Below are positions 24,509 to 37,546 of a stretch of 64,000 bases of DNA, piece by piece; the first letter of the stretch is position 1, and each line of letters opens with the position of its first letter. The notes below the pieces were generated by a model that saw only the letters and a list, made by a program, of their open reading frames with translations, did not search any database and was not told where the DNA came from. A program made the position numbers and the translations under genes. This stretch comes from Budorcas taxicolor (lineage: Eukaryota > Chordata > Mammalia > Artiodactyla > Bovidae), in assembly GCF_023091745.1 (NCBI RefSeq), contig NC_068920.1, forward strand, positions 5,952,001 to 6,016,000, read 5' to 3'.

Positions 24509-25323
24509 GAATTCTGGGCGTTCCCGTCGCATCTCAAGAGGAGGCCCTCTCAACAGGAACGGCGAGAGGAACTCCAGGGTCCTGCCACCGTTCCAAGAGT
24601 CCCCCAGATGTCTCAGGACATTCTAGAGGAACCTCTTTTCCCTTCACTGGCTCTTCTTTCACGCCGAGGATCGACTCACACCAAGGGGGCACTTGGCACA
24701 GCCCTGTGGGAAAGCCTCGTGGAAAGCCTCGAGGGAAAGCCTCGAGGGAAAGCCACAGATCCCTTGATCCACGTGACAGGAAGCGTGACCCTACTGCTGC
24801 AGCTCGGGAGGGAATCGCACGCGCATGCCCCCACTCGAGACGAGGCCTGACTCCCGTGGGGAGACTCAGAGGCACCCCAAGATCCATGTCAACACCGGAG
24901 AGGAATCCTCAGGTTCTGGCCCCGACTCCACACAAGGTCTCAGGCCCCGGCATCGACGGGAGAGGAATCCCGAGCTGGCCCCTAGCAACGCGCATGTGGA
25001 CTGGCCCTTCCTGAGGCCACTAGAGCGGGTCCCTGAGGTCCCCATCGTAACTCGAGAAGACCTGCCGCGCCTCGAGAATATCCAGGAGGTTCTTCCATGC
25101 AGGCGAGATGAGGCCCATTTCCGCAGAGGCTTCTCGGGGCTAATCACACCTCACCTCTGGAACGTCAAAAGGGTCCTTCACACCCTTGGTGCAACTCAAG
25201 AAGTTCCCCGACATACCCGTCTCCACTCGAGAGGAAACACGAGGGTCCCGCCCTCATCCAGAGGAGCCCCGTTTCCGCCTCGTAGCTCGAGGTTACAGAT
25301 CCTTTCCCTGCATCGTCGGGAAA
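24509..25323. repeat. M31, 815 bp, three 13-bp units
   Basis: GAATTCTGGG form, with a one-base deletion in the block (cctcgtggaaagcc). Proximal counterpart of M36. At the distal end the BamHI site is lost (gttacagatcc). Confidence 0.93.
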
Positions 25324-26151
25324 GAATTCTGGGCGTTCCCGTCGCATCTCAAGAGGAGGCCCTCTCAACAGGAACGGCGAGAGGAACTCCAGGGTCGTTC
25401 CACCATACCAAGAGTCCCCCAGATGTCTCAGTCCATTCCAGAGGAAACTCTTTTCCCTTCACCGGCTCGTCTTTCACACCGAGGATCGACTCACACCAAG
25501 GTGGCACTTGGCACAGCCCTGTGGGAAAGCCTCGTGGGAAAGCCTCGAGGGAAAGCCTCGAGGGAAAGCCTCGAGGAAAGCCACAGATCCCTTGATCCAC
25601 GTGACAGGAAGCGTGACCCTACTGCTGCAGCTCGGGAGGGAATCGCACGTGCATGCCCCCACTCGAGACGAGGCCTGACTCCCCTGGGGAGACTCAGAGG
25701 CACCCCAAAATCCATATCAACACTGGAGAGGAATGCTCAGGTTCCGGCCCCGACTCCACACACGGTCTTAGGCCCCGGCATAGACTGGAGTGGTATCCCG
25801 AGATGGCCCCTAGCACCTCGCATGGGGACTGGCCCTTCCTGAGGCCACCAGAGCGGGTCCCTGAGGTCCCCATCGTAACTCGAGAAGACCTGCCGCCCCT
25901 CGAGAATATCCAGGAGGTTCTTCCCTGCAGGCGAGATGAGGCCCATTTCCGCAGAGGCTTCTCGGGGCTAATCACACCTCACCTCTGGAACGTCGAAAGG
26001 GTCCTTCCCACCCTTGGTACAACTCAAGAAGTTCCCCGACATACCCGTCTCCACTCGAGAGGAAACACGAGGGTCCCGCCCACATCCAGAGGAGCCCCGT
26101 TTCCGCCTCGTAGCTCGAGGTGAGGGATCCTTTCCCTGCTTCTTCAGGAAA
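25324..26151. repeat. M32, 828 bp, four 13-bp units
   Basis: Four units with one base missing in the last (cctcgaggaaagcc). GAATTCTGGG form after a catcgtcggg left edge, a combination not seen elsewhere. Confidence 0.93.
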
Positions 26152-26954
26152 GAATTCCCGGCGTGCTCGTCGCATCTCAAGAGGAGGCCCTCTCAACAGG
26201 TACGGCGAGAGGAACTCCAGGGTCGTGCCACCATTCCAAGAGTCCCCCAGAGGTCTCAGTCCATTCCAGAGGAACCTCTTTTCCCTTCACCGGCTCGTCT
26301 TTCACGCCGAGGATCGACTCACACCAAGGTGGCTCTTGGCATAGCGCTGTGGGAAAGACTCGTGGGAAAGCCTCGAGGGAAAGCCACAGATCCCTTGATC
26401 CACGTGACAGGAAGCGTGACCCTACTGCTGCAGCTCTGGAGGGAAGTTCACGTGCATGCCCCCACTCGAGACAAGGCCTGACTCCCCTGGGGAGACTGAG
26501 AGGCACCCCAAGATCCATGTCAACACTGGAGATGAATCCTCAGGTTCCGGCCCCAACTCCACACAAGGTCTTAGGCCCCGGCATCGACGGGAGAGGAATG
26601 CCGAGATGGCCCCTAGCAACTCACTTGGGGACTGGCCCTTCCTGAGGCCACCAGAGCGGGTCCCTGAGGTCCCCGTCGTAACTCGAGAAGACCTGCCGCC
26701 CCTCGAGAATATCCAGGAGTTTCTTCCATGCAGGCGAGATGAGGCCCATTTCCGCAGAGGCTTCTCGGGGCTAATCACACCTCACCTCTGGAACGTCGAA
26801 AGGGTACTTGACAACCTTGGTGCAACTCAAGAAGTTCCCCGACATACCCGTCTCCACTCGAGAGGAAACACGAGGGTCCCACCCACATCCAGAGGAGCCC
26901 CGTTTCCGCCTCGTAGCTCGAGGTGACGGATCCTTTCCCTGCATCGTCGGGAAA
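26152..26954. repeat. M33, 803 bp, two 13-bp units
   Basis: The landmark is followed by cccggcgtgctcgtcg. It carries tggctcttggcatagcgctg, shared in part with M41. Confidence 0.93.
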
Positions 26955-27770
26955 GAATTCCGGGCGTTCCCGTCGCATCTCAAGAGGAGGCCCTCTCAAC
27001 AGGAACGGCGAGAGGAACTCCAGGGTCGTTCCACCATTCCAAGAGTCCCCCAGATGTCTCAGTCCATTCCAGAGGAACCTCTTTTCCCTTCACCGGCTCG
27101 TCTTTCACACCGAGGATCGACTCTCACCAAGGTGGCACTTGGCACAGCCCTGTGGGAAAGCCTCGTGGGAAATCCTCGAGGGAAAGCCTCGAGGGAAAGC
27201 CACAGATCCCTTGATCCACGTGACAGGAAGCGTGACCCTACTGCTGCAGCTCGGGAGGGAAGCGCACGTGCATGCCCCCACTCGAGACGAGGCCTGACTC
27301 CCCTGGGGAGACTCAGAGGCACCCCAAGATCCATGTCAACACTGGAGAGGAATGCTCAGGTTCCGGTCCCGACTCCACACAAGGTCTTAGTCCCCGGCAT
27401 CGACGGGAGAGGAATCCCGAGATGGCCCCTAGCAACTCGCATGGGGACTGGCCCTTCCTGAGGCCACGAGAGCGGGTCCCTGAGGTCCCCGGGGTAACTC
27501 GAGAAGACCTGCCGCAACTCGAGAATATCCAGGAGGTTCTCCCCTGCAGGCGAGATGAGGCCCATTTCCGCAGAGGCTTCTCGGGGCTAATCACACCTCA
27601 CCTCTGGAACGTCGAAAGGGTCCTTCCCACCCTTGGGGCAAATCAAGAAGTTCCCCGACATACCCGTCTCCACTCGAGAGGAAACACGAGGGTCCCGCCC
27701 ACATCCAGAGGAGCCCCGTTTCCGCCTCGTAGCTCGAGGTGAGGGATCCTTTCCCTGCTTCTTCGGGAAA
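26955..27770. repeat. M34, 816 bp, three 13-bp units
   Basis: GAATTCCGGG form. It contains gactctcaccaagg, also present in M40 at offset 4,896 (six monomers). Confidence 0.93.
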
Positions 27771-28585
27771 GAATTCCCGGCGTTCCCGTCGCATCTCAAG
27801 AGGAGGCCCTCTAAACAGGAACGGCGAGAGGAACTCCAGGGTCGTGCCACCATTCCAAGAGTCCCCCAGATGTCTCAGTCCATTCCAGAGGAACCTCTTT
27901 TCCCTTCACCGGCTTGTCCTTAATGCCGAGGATCGACTCACACCAAGATGGCACTTGGCACAGCCCTGTGGGAAGCCTCGTGGGAAAGCCTCGAGGGAAA
28001 GCCTCGAGGGAAAGACACAGATCCCTTGATCCACGTGACAGGAAGCGTGACCCTACTGCTGCAGCTCGGGAGGGAAGCGCACGTGCATGCCCCCACTGGA
28101 GACGAGGCCTGACTCCCCTGCGGAGACTCAGAGGCACCCCAAGATCCATGTCAACACTGGAGAGGAATCCTCAGGTTCCGGCCCCGACTCCACACAAGGT
28201 CTTAGGCCCCGGCATCGATGGGAGAGGAATCCCGATATGGCCACTAGCAACTCGCATGGGGACTGGCCCTTCCTGAGGCCACCAGAGCGTGTCCCTGAGG
28301 TCCCCGTCGTAACTCGAGAAGACCTGCCACAACTCCAGAATATCCAGGAGGTTCTCCCCTGCAGGCGAGATGAGGCCCATTTCAGCAGAGGCTTCTAGAG
28401 GCTAATCACACCTCACCTCTGGAACGTCGAAAGGGTCCTTCCCACCCTTGGTGCAATTCAAGAAGTTCCCGGACATACCCGTCTCCACTCGAGAGGAAAC
28501 ACGAGGGTCCCGCCCACATCCAGAGGAGCCCCGTTTCCGCCTCGTAGCTCGAGGTGAGGGATCCTTTCCCTGCTTCATCGGGAAA
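27771..28585. repeat. M35, 815 bp, three 13-bp units
   Basis: Local mutations include ggcttgtccttaatgccg and a one-base loss at gtgggaagcctcg. The distal half is the counterpart of M30. Confidence 0.93.
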
Positions 28586-29401
28586 GAATTCTGGGCGTTC
28601 CCGTCGCATCTCAAGAGGAGGCCCTCTCAACAGGAACGGCGAGAGGAACTCCAGGGTCCTGCCACCGTTCCAAGAGTCCCCCAGATGTCTCAGGACATTC
28701 CAGAGGAACCTCTTTTCCCTTCACCGGCTCTTCTTTCACGCCGAGGATCGACTCACACCAAGGTGGCACTTGGCACAGCCCTGTGGGAAAGCCTCTTGGG
28801 AAAGCCTCGAGGGAAAGCCTCGAGGGAAAGCCACAGATCCCTTGATCCACGTGACAGGAAGCGTGACCCTACTGCTGCAGCTCGGGAGGGAATGGCACGT
28901 GCATGCCCCCACTCGAGACGAGGCCTGACTCCCCTGGGGAGACTCAGAGGCACCCCAAAATCCATGTCAACACTGGAGAGGAATGCTCAGGTTCCGGCCC
29001 CGACTCCACACAAGGTCTTAGGCCCCGGCATAGACTGGAGTGGTATCCCGAGATGGCCCCTAGCACCTCGCATGGGGACTGGCCCTTCCTGAGGCCACCA
29101 GAGCGGGTCCCTGAGGTCCCCATCGTAACTCGAGAAGACCTGCCGCCCCTCGAGAATATCCAGGAGGTTCTTCCCTGCAGGCGAGATGAGGCCCATTTCC
29201 GCAGAGGCTTCTCGGGGCTAATCACACCTCACCTGTGGAACGTCAAAAGGGTCGTTCACACCTTTGGTGCAACTCAAGAAGTTCCCCGACATACCCGTCT
29301 CCACTGGAGAGGAAACACGAGGGTCCCGCCCTCATCCAGAGGAGCCCCGTTTCCGCCTCGTAGCTCGAGGTGACGGATCCTTTCCCTGCATCGTCGGGAA
29401 A
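28586..29401. repeat. M36, 816 bp, three 13-bp units
   Basis: GAATTCTGGG form with the caggacattcc marker. Its proximal part pairs with M31 at offset 4,077. Confidence 0.93.
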
Positions 29402-30215
29402 GAATTCCGGGCGTTCCCGTCGCATCTCAAGAGGAGGCCCTCTCAACAGGAACGGCGAGAGGAACTCCAGGGTCGTTCCACCATTCCAAGAGTCCCCCAG
29501 ATGTCTCAGTCCATTCCATAGGAACCTCTTTTCCCTTCACCGGCTTGTCTTTCACACCGAGGATCGACTCACACCAAGGTGGCACTTGGCACAGCCCTGT
29601 GGGAAAGCCTCGTGGGAAAGCCTCGAGGGAAAGCCTCGAGGGAAAGCCACAGATCCCTTGATCCACGTGACAGGAAGCGTGACCCTACTATTGCAGCTCG
29701 GGAGGGAATCGCACGTGCATGCCCCACTCGAGACGAGGCCTGACTCCCATGTGGAGACTCAGAGGCACCCCAAAATCCATGTCAACACTGGAGAGGAATC
29801 CTCAGGTTCCGGCCCCAAATCCACACAAGGTCTTAGGCCCCGGCATTGACGGGAGAGGAATGCCGAGATCGCCACTAGCAACTAGCATGGGGACTGGCCC
29901 GTCCTGAGGCCACCAGAGCGGGTCCCTGAAGTCCCCGGCGTAACTCGAGAAGACCTGCCGCAACTCGAGAATATCCAGGAGTTTCTCCCCTGCAGGCGAG
30001 ATGAGGCCCATTTCCGCAGAGGCTTCTCGGTCCTGATCACACCTCATCTCTGGAACATCGAAAAGGTCTTTCACACCCTTGGTGCAACTCAAAAAGTTCC
30101 CCGACATACCCGCTCCACTCGAGAGGAAACACGAGGGTCCCGCCCACATCGAGAGGAGCCCCGTTTCCGCCTCGTAGCTCGAGGTGACGGATCCTTTCCC
30201 TGCTTCTTCAGGAAA
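29402..30215. repeat. M37, 814 bp, three 13-bp units
   Basis: Two one-base deletions (atgccccactcg, acccgctccac). Also has ctactattgcagc and tcccatgtggagac, all repeated in M40 at offset 2,449 except that the second deletion there reads acccgatccac. Confidence 0.93.
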
Positions 30216-31034
30216 GAATTCCCGGCGTTCCGGTCGCATCTCAAGAGGAGGCCCTCTCAACAGGAACGGCGAGAGGAACTCCAGGGTCGTTCCACCATTC
30301 CAAGAGTCCCCCAGATGTCTCAGTCCATTCCAGAGGAACCTCTTTTCCCTTCACCTGCTCGTCTTTCACGCCGAGGAGTATCGACTCACACCAAGGTGGC
30401 ACTTGGCACAGCCCTGTGGGAAAGCCTCGTGGGAAAGCCTCGAGGGAAAGCCTCGAGGGAAAGCCACAGATCCCTTGATCCACGTGACAGGAAGCGTGAC
30501 CCTACTGCTGCAGCTCGGGAGGGAAGCGCACGTGCATGCCCCCACTCGAGACGAGGCCTGACTCCCCTGGGGAGACTCAGAGGCACCCCAAGATCCATGT
30601 CAACACTGGAGAGGAATGCTCAGGTTCCGGTCCCGACTCCACACAAGGTCTTAGGCCCCGGCATCGACGGGAGAGGAATGCCGAGATGGCCCCTAGCAAC
30701 TTGCATGGGGATTGGCCCTTCCTGAGGCCACCAGAGCGGGTCCCTGAGGTCCCCGTCGTAACTCGAGAAGACCTGCCGCAACTCGAGAATATCCAGGAGG
30801 TTCTCCCCTGCAGGCAAGATGAGGCCCATTTCCGCAGAGGCTTCTCGGGGCTAATCACACCTCACCTCTGGAACGTCGAAAGGGTACTTCACAACCTTGG
30901 TGCAACTCAAGAAGTTCCCCGACATACCCGTCTCCACTCGAGAGGAAACACGAGGGTCCCGCCCACATCCAGAGGAGCCCCGTTTCCGCCTCGTAGCTCG
31001 AGGTGACGGATCCTTTCCCTGCATCGTCGGGAAA
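30216..31034. repeat. M38, 819 bp, three 13-bp units
   Basis: A unique three-base insertion occurs near 30377-30380 (ccgaggagtatcgactc for ccgaggatcgactc), the only gain outside the 13-bp block that I noticed. Confidence 0.93.
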
Positions 31035-31850
31035 GAATTCCGGGCGTTCCCGTCGCATCTCAAGAGGAGGCCCTCTCAACAGGAACGGCGAGAGGAACTC
31101 CAGGGTCCTGCCACCGTTCCAAGAGTCCCCCAGATGTCTCAATCCATTCCAGGGGAACCTCTTTTCCCTTCATCGTCTCGTCTTACACGCCGAGGATCGA
31201 CTCACAACAAGGTGGCACTTGGCACAGCCCTGTGGGAAAGCCTCGTGGGAAAGCCTCGAGGGAAAGCCTCGAGGGAAAGCCACAGATCCCTTGATCCACG
31301 TGACAGGAAGCGTGACCCTACTGCTGCAGCTCTGGAGGGAAGCGCACGTGCATGCCCCCACTCGAGACGAGGCCTGACTCCCCTGGGGAGACTGAGAGGC
31401 ACCCCAAGATCCATGTCAACACTGGAGAGGAATCCTCAGGTTCCGGCCCCAAATCCACACAAGGTCTTAGGCCCCGGCATCGACGGGAGAGGAATGCCGA
31501 GATGGCCCCTAGCAACTCACTTGGGTACTGGCCCTTCCTGAGGCCACCAGAGCGGGTCCCTGAGGTCCCCGTCGTAACTCGAGAATACCTGCCGCCCCTC
31601 GAGAATATCCAGGAGTTTATTCCATGCAGGCGAGATGAGGCCCATTTCCGCAGAGGCTTCTCGGGGCTAATCACACCTCACCTCTGGAACGTCGAAAGGG
31701 TACTTCACAACCTTGGTGCAACTCAAGAAGTTCCCCGACATACCCGTCTCCACTCGAGAGGAAACACGAGGGTCCCGCCCACATCCAGAGGAGCCCCGTT
31801 TCCGCCTCGTAGCTCGAGGTGACGGATCCTTTCCCTGCATCGTCGGGAAA
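31035..31850. repeat. M39, 816 bp, three 13-bp units
   Basis: Local changes include ctcaatccattccagggg and tcatcgtctcgtcttacacg. The distal half resembles that of M33 (cacttgggtactgg, ccaggagtttattcc). Confidence 0.93.
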
Positions 31851-32664
31851 GAATTCCGGGCGTTCCCGTCGCATCTCAAGAGGAGGCCCTCTCAACAGGA
31901 ACGGCGAGAGGAACTCCAGGGTCGTGCCACCATTCCAAGAGTCCCCCAGATGTCTCAGTCCATTCCAGAGGAACCTCCTTTCCCTTCACCGGCTCGTCTT
32001 TCACACCGAGGATCGACTCTCACCAAGGTGGCACTTGGCACAGCCCTGTGGGAAAGACTCGTGGGAAAGCCTCGAGGGAAAGCCTCGAGGGAAAGCCACA
32101 GATCCCTTGATCCACGTGACAGGAAGCGTGACCCTACTATTGCAGCTCGGGAGGGAATCGCACGTGCATGCCCCACTCGAGACGAGGCCTGACTCCCATG
32201 TGGAGACTCAGAGGCACCCCAAAATCCATGTCAACACTGGAGAGGAATCCTCAGGTTCCGGCCCCAACTCCACACAAGGTCTTAGGCCCCGGCATCGACG
32301 GGAGAGGAATCCCGAGATGGCCCCTAGCAACTAGCATGGGGACTGGCCCGTCCTGAGGCCACCAGAGCGGGTCCCTGAGGTCCCCGGCGTAACTCGAGAA
32401 GACCTGCCGCAACTCGAGAATATCCAGGAGTTTCTCCCCTGCAGGCGAGATGAGGCCCATTTCCGCAGAGGCTTCTCGGTCCTGATCACACCTCATCTCT
32501 GGAACGTCGAAAAGGTCTTTCACACCCTTGGTGCAACTCAAAAAGTTCCCCGACATACCCGATCCACTCGAGAGGAAACACGAGGGTCCCGCCCACATAC
32601 AGAGGAGCCCCGTTTCCGCCTCGTAGCTTGAGGTGAGGGATCCTTTCCCTGCTTCATCGGGAAA
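31851..32664. repeat. M40, 814 bp, three 13-bp units
   Basis: The proximal part resembles M34 and the distal part copies M37, making it a mosaic. It ends gtagcttgaggtgagg, where a CpG in the usual CTCGAG has become TpG. Confidence 0.92.
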
Positions 32665-33467
32665 GAATTCTGGGCGTTCCCGTCGCATCTCAAGAGGAGG
32701 CCCTCTCAACAGGAACGGCGAGAGGAACTCCAGGGTCCTGCCACCGTTCCAAGAGTCCCCCAGATGTCTCAGTCCATTCCAGAGGAACCTCTTTTCCCTT
32801 CACCGGCTCGTCTTTCACGCCGAGGATCGACTCACACCAAGGTGGAACTTGGCATAGCGCTGTGGGAAAGACTCGTGGGAAAGCCTCGAGGGAAAGCCAC
32901 AGATCCCTTGATCCACGTGACAGGAAGCGTGACCCTACTGCTGCAGCTCTGGAGGGAAGTGCACGTGCATGCCCCCACTCGAGACGAAGCCTGACTCCCC
33001 TGGGGAGACTGAGAGGCACCCCAAGATCCATGTCAACACTGGAGAGGAATCCTCAGGTTCCGGCCCCAACTCCACACAAGGTCTTAGGCCCCGGCATCGA
33101 CGGGAGAGGAATCCCGAGATGGCCCCTAGCAACTCACTTGGGGACTGGCCCTTCCTGAGGCCACCAGAGCGTGTCCCTGAGGTCCCTATCGTAACTCGAG
33201 AAGACCTGCCGCCCCTCGAGAATATCCAGGAGGTTCTTCCCTGCAGGCGAGATGAGGCCCATTTCCGCAGAGGCTTCTCGGGGCTAATCACACCTCACCT
33301 CTGGAACTTCGAAAGGGTCCTTCCCACCCTTGGTGCAACTCAAAAAGTTCCCCGACATACCCGTCTCCACTTGAGAGGAAACACGAGGGTCCCGCCCACA
33401 TCCAGAGGAGCCCCGTTTCCGCCTCGTAGCTCGAGGTGAGGGATCCTTTCCCTGCTTCATCGGGAAA
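32665..33467. repeat. M41, 803 bp, two 13-bp units
   Basis: GAATTCTGGG form. It shares ttggcatagcgctg and ctgcagctctgg with M33. Confidence 0.93.
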
Positions 33468-34283
33468 GAATTCTGCGCGTTCCCGTCGCATCTCAAGAGG
33501 AGGCCCTCTCAACAGGAACGGCGAGAGGAACTCCAGTGTCCTGCCACCGTTCCAAGAGTCCCCCAGATGCCTCAGGACATTCCAGAGGAACCTCTTTTCC
33601 CTTCACCGGCTCGTCTTTCACGCCGAGGATCGACTCACACCAAGGTGGCACTTGGCACAGCCCTGTGGGAAAGCCTCGTGGGAAAGCCTCGAGGGAAAGC
33701 CTCGAGGGAAAGCCACAGATCCCTTGATCCACGTGACAGGAAGCGTGACCCTTCTGCTGCAGCTCGGGAGGGAATCCCACGCGCATGCCCCCACGCGAGA
33801 CGAGGCCTGACTCCCCTGGGGAGACTCAGAGGCACCCCAAGATCCATGTCAACACTGGAGAGGAATCCTCATGTTCCGGCCCCGACTCCACACAAGGTCT
33901 TAGGCCCCGGCATAGACTGGAGTGGTATCCCGAGATGGCCCCTAGCAACTCGCATGGGGACTGGCCCTTCCTGAGGCCACCAGAGCGGGTCCCGGAGGTC
34001 CCCGTCGTAACTCGAGAAGACATGCCGCAACTCGAGAATATCCAGGAGGTTCTCCCCTGCAGGCGACATGAGGCACATTTCCGCAGAGGCTTCTCGGGGC
34101 TAATCACACCTCACCTCTTGAACGTGGAAAGGGTCCTTCACACCCTTGGTGCAACTCAAGAAGTTCCCCGACATACCCGTGTCCACTCGAGAGGAAACAC
34201 GAGGGTCCCGCCCACATCCAGAGGAGCCCCGTTTCTGCCTCGTAGCTCGAGGTGAGGGATCCTTTCCCTGCTTCGTCGGGAAA
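33468..34283. repeat. M42, 816 bp, three 13-bp units
   Basis: The landmark is followed by ctgcgcgttcc, unique here. Its proximal half is related to M15 and M20 (agatgcctcaggacattcc). Confidence 0.93.
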
Positions 34284-35112
34284 GAATTCCCGGCATTCCC
34301 GTCGCATCTCAAGAGGAGGTCCTCTCAACAGGAACGGCGAGAGGAATTCCAGGGTCGTGCCACCATTCCAAGAGTCCCCCAGATGTCTCAGTCCATTCCA
34401 GAGGAACCTCTTTTCCCTTCACTGGCTCGTCTTTCACGCCGAGGATCGACTCACACCAAGGTGGAACTTGGCACAGCCCGGTGGGAAAGCCTCGTGGGAA
34501 AGCCTCGAGGGAAAGCCTCGAGGGAAAGCCTCGAGTGAAAGCCCCAGATCCCTTGATCCACGTGACAGGAAGCGTGACCCTACTGCTGCAGCTCGGGAGG
34601 GAATCGCACGTGCATGCGCCCAATCGAGACGAGGCCTGACTCCCCTGGGGAGACTCAGAGGCACCCCAAAATCCATGTCAACACTGGAGAGGAATCCTCA
34701 GGTTCCGGCCCCGACTCCACACAAGGTCTTAGGCCCCGGCATCGAAGGGAGAGGAATCCCGAGATGGCCCGTAGCAACTCGCATGGGGACTGGCCCTTCC
34801 TGAGGCCACCAGAGCGGGTCCCTGAGGTCCCCGTCGTAACTCGAGAAGACCTGCCGCAACTAGAGAATATCCAAGAGGTTCTCCCCTGCAGGCGAGATGA
34901 GGCCCATTTCCGCAGAGGCTTCTCGGTCCTAATCACACCTCAACTCTGGAACGTCGAAAAGGTCTTTCACACCCTTGGTGCAACTCAAAAAGTTCCCCGA
35001 CATACCCGTCTCCACTCGAGAGGAAACACGAGGGTTCCGCCCACATCGAGAGGAGCCCCGTTTCCGCCTCGTAGCTCGAGGTGACGGATCCTTTCCCTGC
35101 TTCTTCAGGAAA
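34284..35112. repeat. M43, 829 bp, four 13-bp units
   Basis: Contains an additional GAATTC at 34344 (gagaggaattccagg). The distal half is closest to that of M1 at the far left of the window. Confidence 0.93.
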
Positions 35113-35928
35113 GAATTCCCGGCGTTCCGGTCGCATCTCAAGAGGAGGCCCTCTCAACAGGAACGGCGAGAGGAACTCCAGGATCGTGCCACCATTCCAA
35201 GAGTCCCCCAGATGTCTCAGTCCATTCCAGAGGAACCTCTTTTCCCTTCACCGGCTCGTCTTTCACGCCGAGGATCGACTCACACCAAGGTGGCACTTGG
35301 CACAGCCCTGTGGGAAAGCCTCCTTGGAAAGCCTCGAGGGAAAGCCTGGAGGGAAAGCCACAGATCCCTTGATCCACGTGACAGGAAGCGTGACCCTACT
35401 GCTGCAGCTCGGGAGGGAATCGAACCCGCATGCCCCCACTCGAGGCGAGGCCTGACTCCCCTGGGGAGACTCAGAGGCAGCGCAAAATCCATGTCAACAC
35501 TGGAGAGAAAAGCTCAGTTTCAGGCCCCGACTCCACACAAGGTCTTAGGCCCCGGCATCGATGGGAGAGGAATCCCGAGATGGCCCCTAGCAACTCGCAT
35601 GGGGTCTGGCCCTTCCTTAGGCCACCAGAGCGGGTCCCTGAGGTCCCCGTCGTAACTCGAGAAGACCTGCCACAACTCGAGAATATCCAGGAGGTTCTTC
35701 CCTGCAGGCGAGATGAGGCCCATTTCCACAGAGGCTTCTCGGGGCTAATCACACCTCACCTCTGGAACGTCGAAAGGGTCCTTCACACCCTTGGTGCAAC
35801 TCAAGAAGTTCCCCGACATACCCGTCTCCACTCGAGAGGAAACACGAGGGTCCCACACACATCCAGAGGAGCCCTGTTTCCGCCTCGTAGCTCGAGGTGA
35901 GGGATCCTTTCCCTGCATCGTCGGGAAA
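35113..35928. repeat. M44, 816 bp, three 13-bp units
   Basis: A chimera. The first bases carry the M2-type ttccggtcgcatc, but from about 35184 onward it matches M4 at offset 32,612. Confidence 0.93.
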
Positions 35929-36730
35929 GAATTCCGGGCGTTCCCGTCGCATCTCAAGAGGAGGCCCTCTCAACAAGAACGGCGAGAGGAACTCAAGGGT
36001 CGTGCCACCATTCCAAGAGTCCCCCAGAAGTCTCAGTCCATTCCAGAGGAACCTCTTTTCCCTTCACCGGCTCGTCTTTCACGCCGAGGATCGACTCACA
36101 CCAAGGTGGCACTTGGCACAGCCCTGTAGGAAATCCTCGAGGAAAGCCTCGGGGGAAAGCCACAGATCCCTTGATCCACGTGACAGGAAGCGTGACCCTA
36201 CTGCTGCAGTTCGGGAGGGAAGCGCACGTGCATGCCCCCACTCGAGACGAGGCCTGACTCCCCTGGGGAGACTCAGAGGCACCCCAAGATCCATGTCAAC
36301 TCTGGAGAGGAATCCTCAAGTTCCGGACCCGACTCCACACATGGTCTTAGGCCCTGGCATCGACGGGAGAGGAATCCCGAGATGGCCCCTAGCAACTGGC
36401 ATGGGGTCTGGCCCTTCCTGAGGCCACCAGAGCGGGTCCCTGAGGTCCCCGTCGTAATTCGACAAGACCTGCCGCAACTCGAGAATATCCAGGAGGTTCT
36501 CCCCTGCAGGCGACATGAGGCCCATTTACGCAGAGGCTTCTCGGGGCTAATCACACCTCACCTCTGGAACGTCGATAGGGTCCTTCCCACCCTTGGGGCA
36601 ACTCAAGAAGTTCCCCGACATACCCGTCTCCACTCGAGAGGAAACACGAGGGTCCCGCCCACATCCAGAGGAGCCCCGTTTCCGCCTCGTAGCTCGAGGT
36701 GAGGGATCCTTTCTCTGCTTCGTCGGGAAA
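35929..36730. repeat. M45, 802 bp, two degenerate 13-bp units
   Basis: Copy of M5, with the same taggaaatcctcgagg block and the same one-base loss. Confidence 0.94.
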
Positions 36731-37546
36731 GAATTCCCGGCGTTCCCGTCGCATCTCAAGAGGAGGCCCTCTCAACAGGAACGGCGAGAGGAACTCCAGG
36801 GTCGTGCCACCATTCCAAGAGTCCCCCAGATGTCTCACTCCATTCCAGAGGAACCTCTTTTCCCTTCACCGGCTCGTCTTTCACGCCGAGGATCGACTCA
36901 CACCAAGGTGGCACTTGGCACAGCCCTGTGGGAAAGCCTCGTGGGAAAGCCTCGAGGGAAAGCCTCGAGGGAAAGCCACAGATCCCTTGATCAACGTGAC
37001 AGAAAGCGTGACCCTACTGCTGCAGCTCGGGAGGAAAGCGCACGTGCATGCCCCCACTCGAGACGAGGCCTGACTCCCCTGGGGAGACTCAGAGGCACCC
37101 CAAGATCCATGTCAACACTGGAGTGGAATGCTCAGTTTCAGGCCCCGACTCCACACAAGGTCTTAGGCCCCGGCATCCATGGGAGAGGAATCCCGAGATG
37201 GCCTCTAGCAACTCGCATGGGGTCTGGCCCTTCCTGAGGCCACCAGAGCGTGTCCCTGAGGTCCCCGTCGTAACTCGAGAAGACCTGCCGCAACTCGAGA
37301 ATATCCAGGAGGTTCTTCCCTGCAGGCGAGCTGAGGCTCATTTCCTCAGAGGCTACTCGGGGCTAATCACACCTCACCTCTGGAACGTCGAAAGGGTCCT
37401 TCACACCCTTGGTGCATCTCAAGAAGTTCCCCGACATACCCGTCTCCACTCGAGAGGAAACACGTGGGTCCCGCCCACATCCAGAGGAGCCCCGTTTCCA
37501 CCTCGTAGCTCGAGTTGAGGGATCCTTTCCCTGCTTCGTCGGGAAA
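36731..37546. repeat. M46, 816 bp, three 13-bp units
   Basis: Counterpart of M6, M18 and M23. It differs distally (gcgagctgaggctcatttcc, gaggctactcgg). Confidence 0.93.

Larger units (their letters stand above)
23850..28950. repeat. Partial five-monomer-period repeat (offset 4,077)
   Basis: About 1 kb at 23.85-24.85 matches 27.93-28.93, including actggagacgagg, ccctgcggagac and gcttctagaggctaat. Homology outside this kilobase is ordinary. Confidence 0.75.
29400..32600. repeat. Three-monomer-period repeat (offset 2,449)
   Basis: 29.4-30.15 kb matches 31.85-32.6 kb, with shared ctactattgcagc, the atgccccactcg deletion and tcccatgtggagac. The middle monomers are not close copies. Confidence 0.75.
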
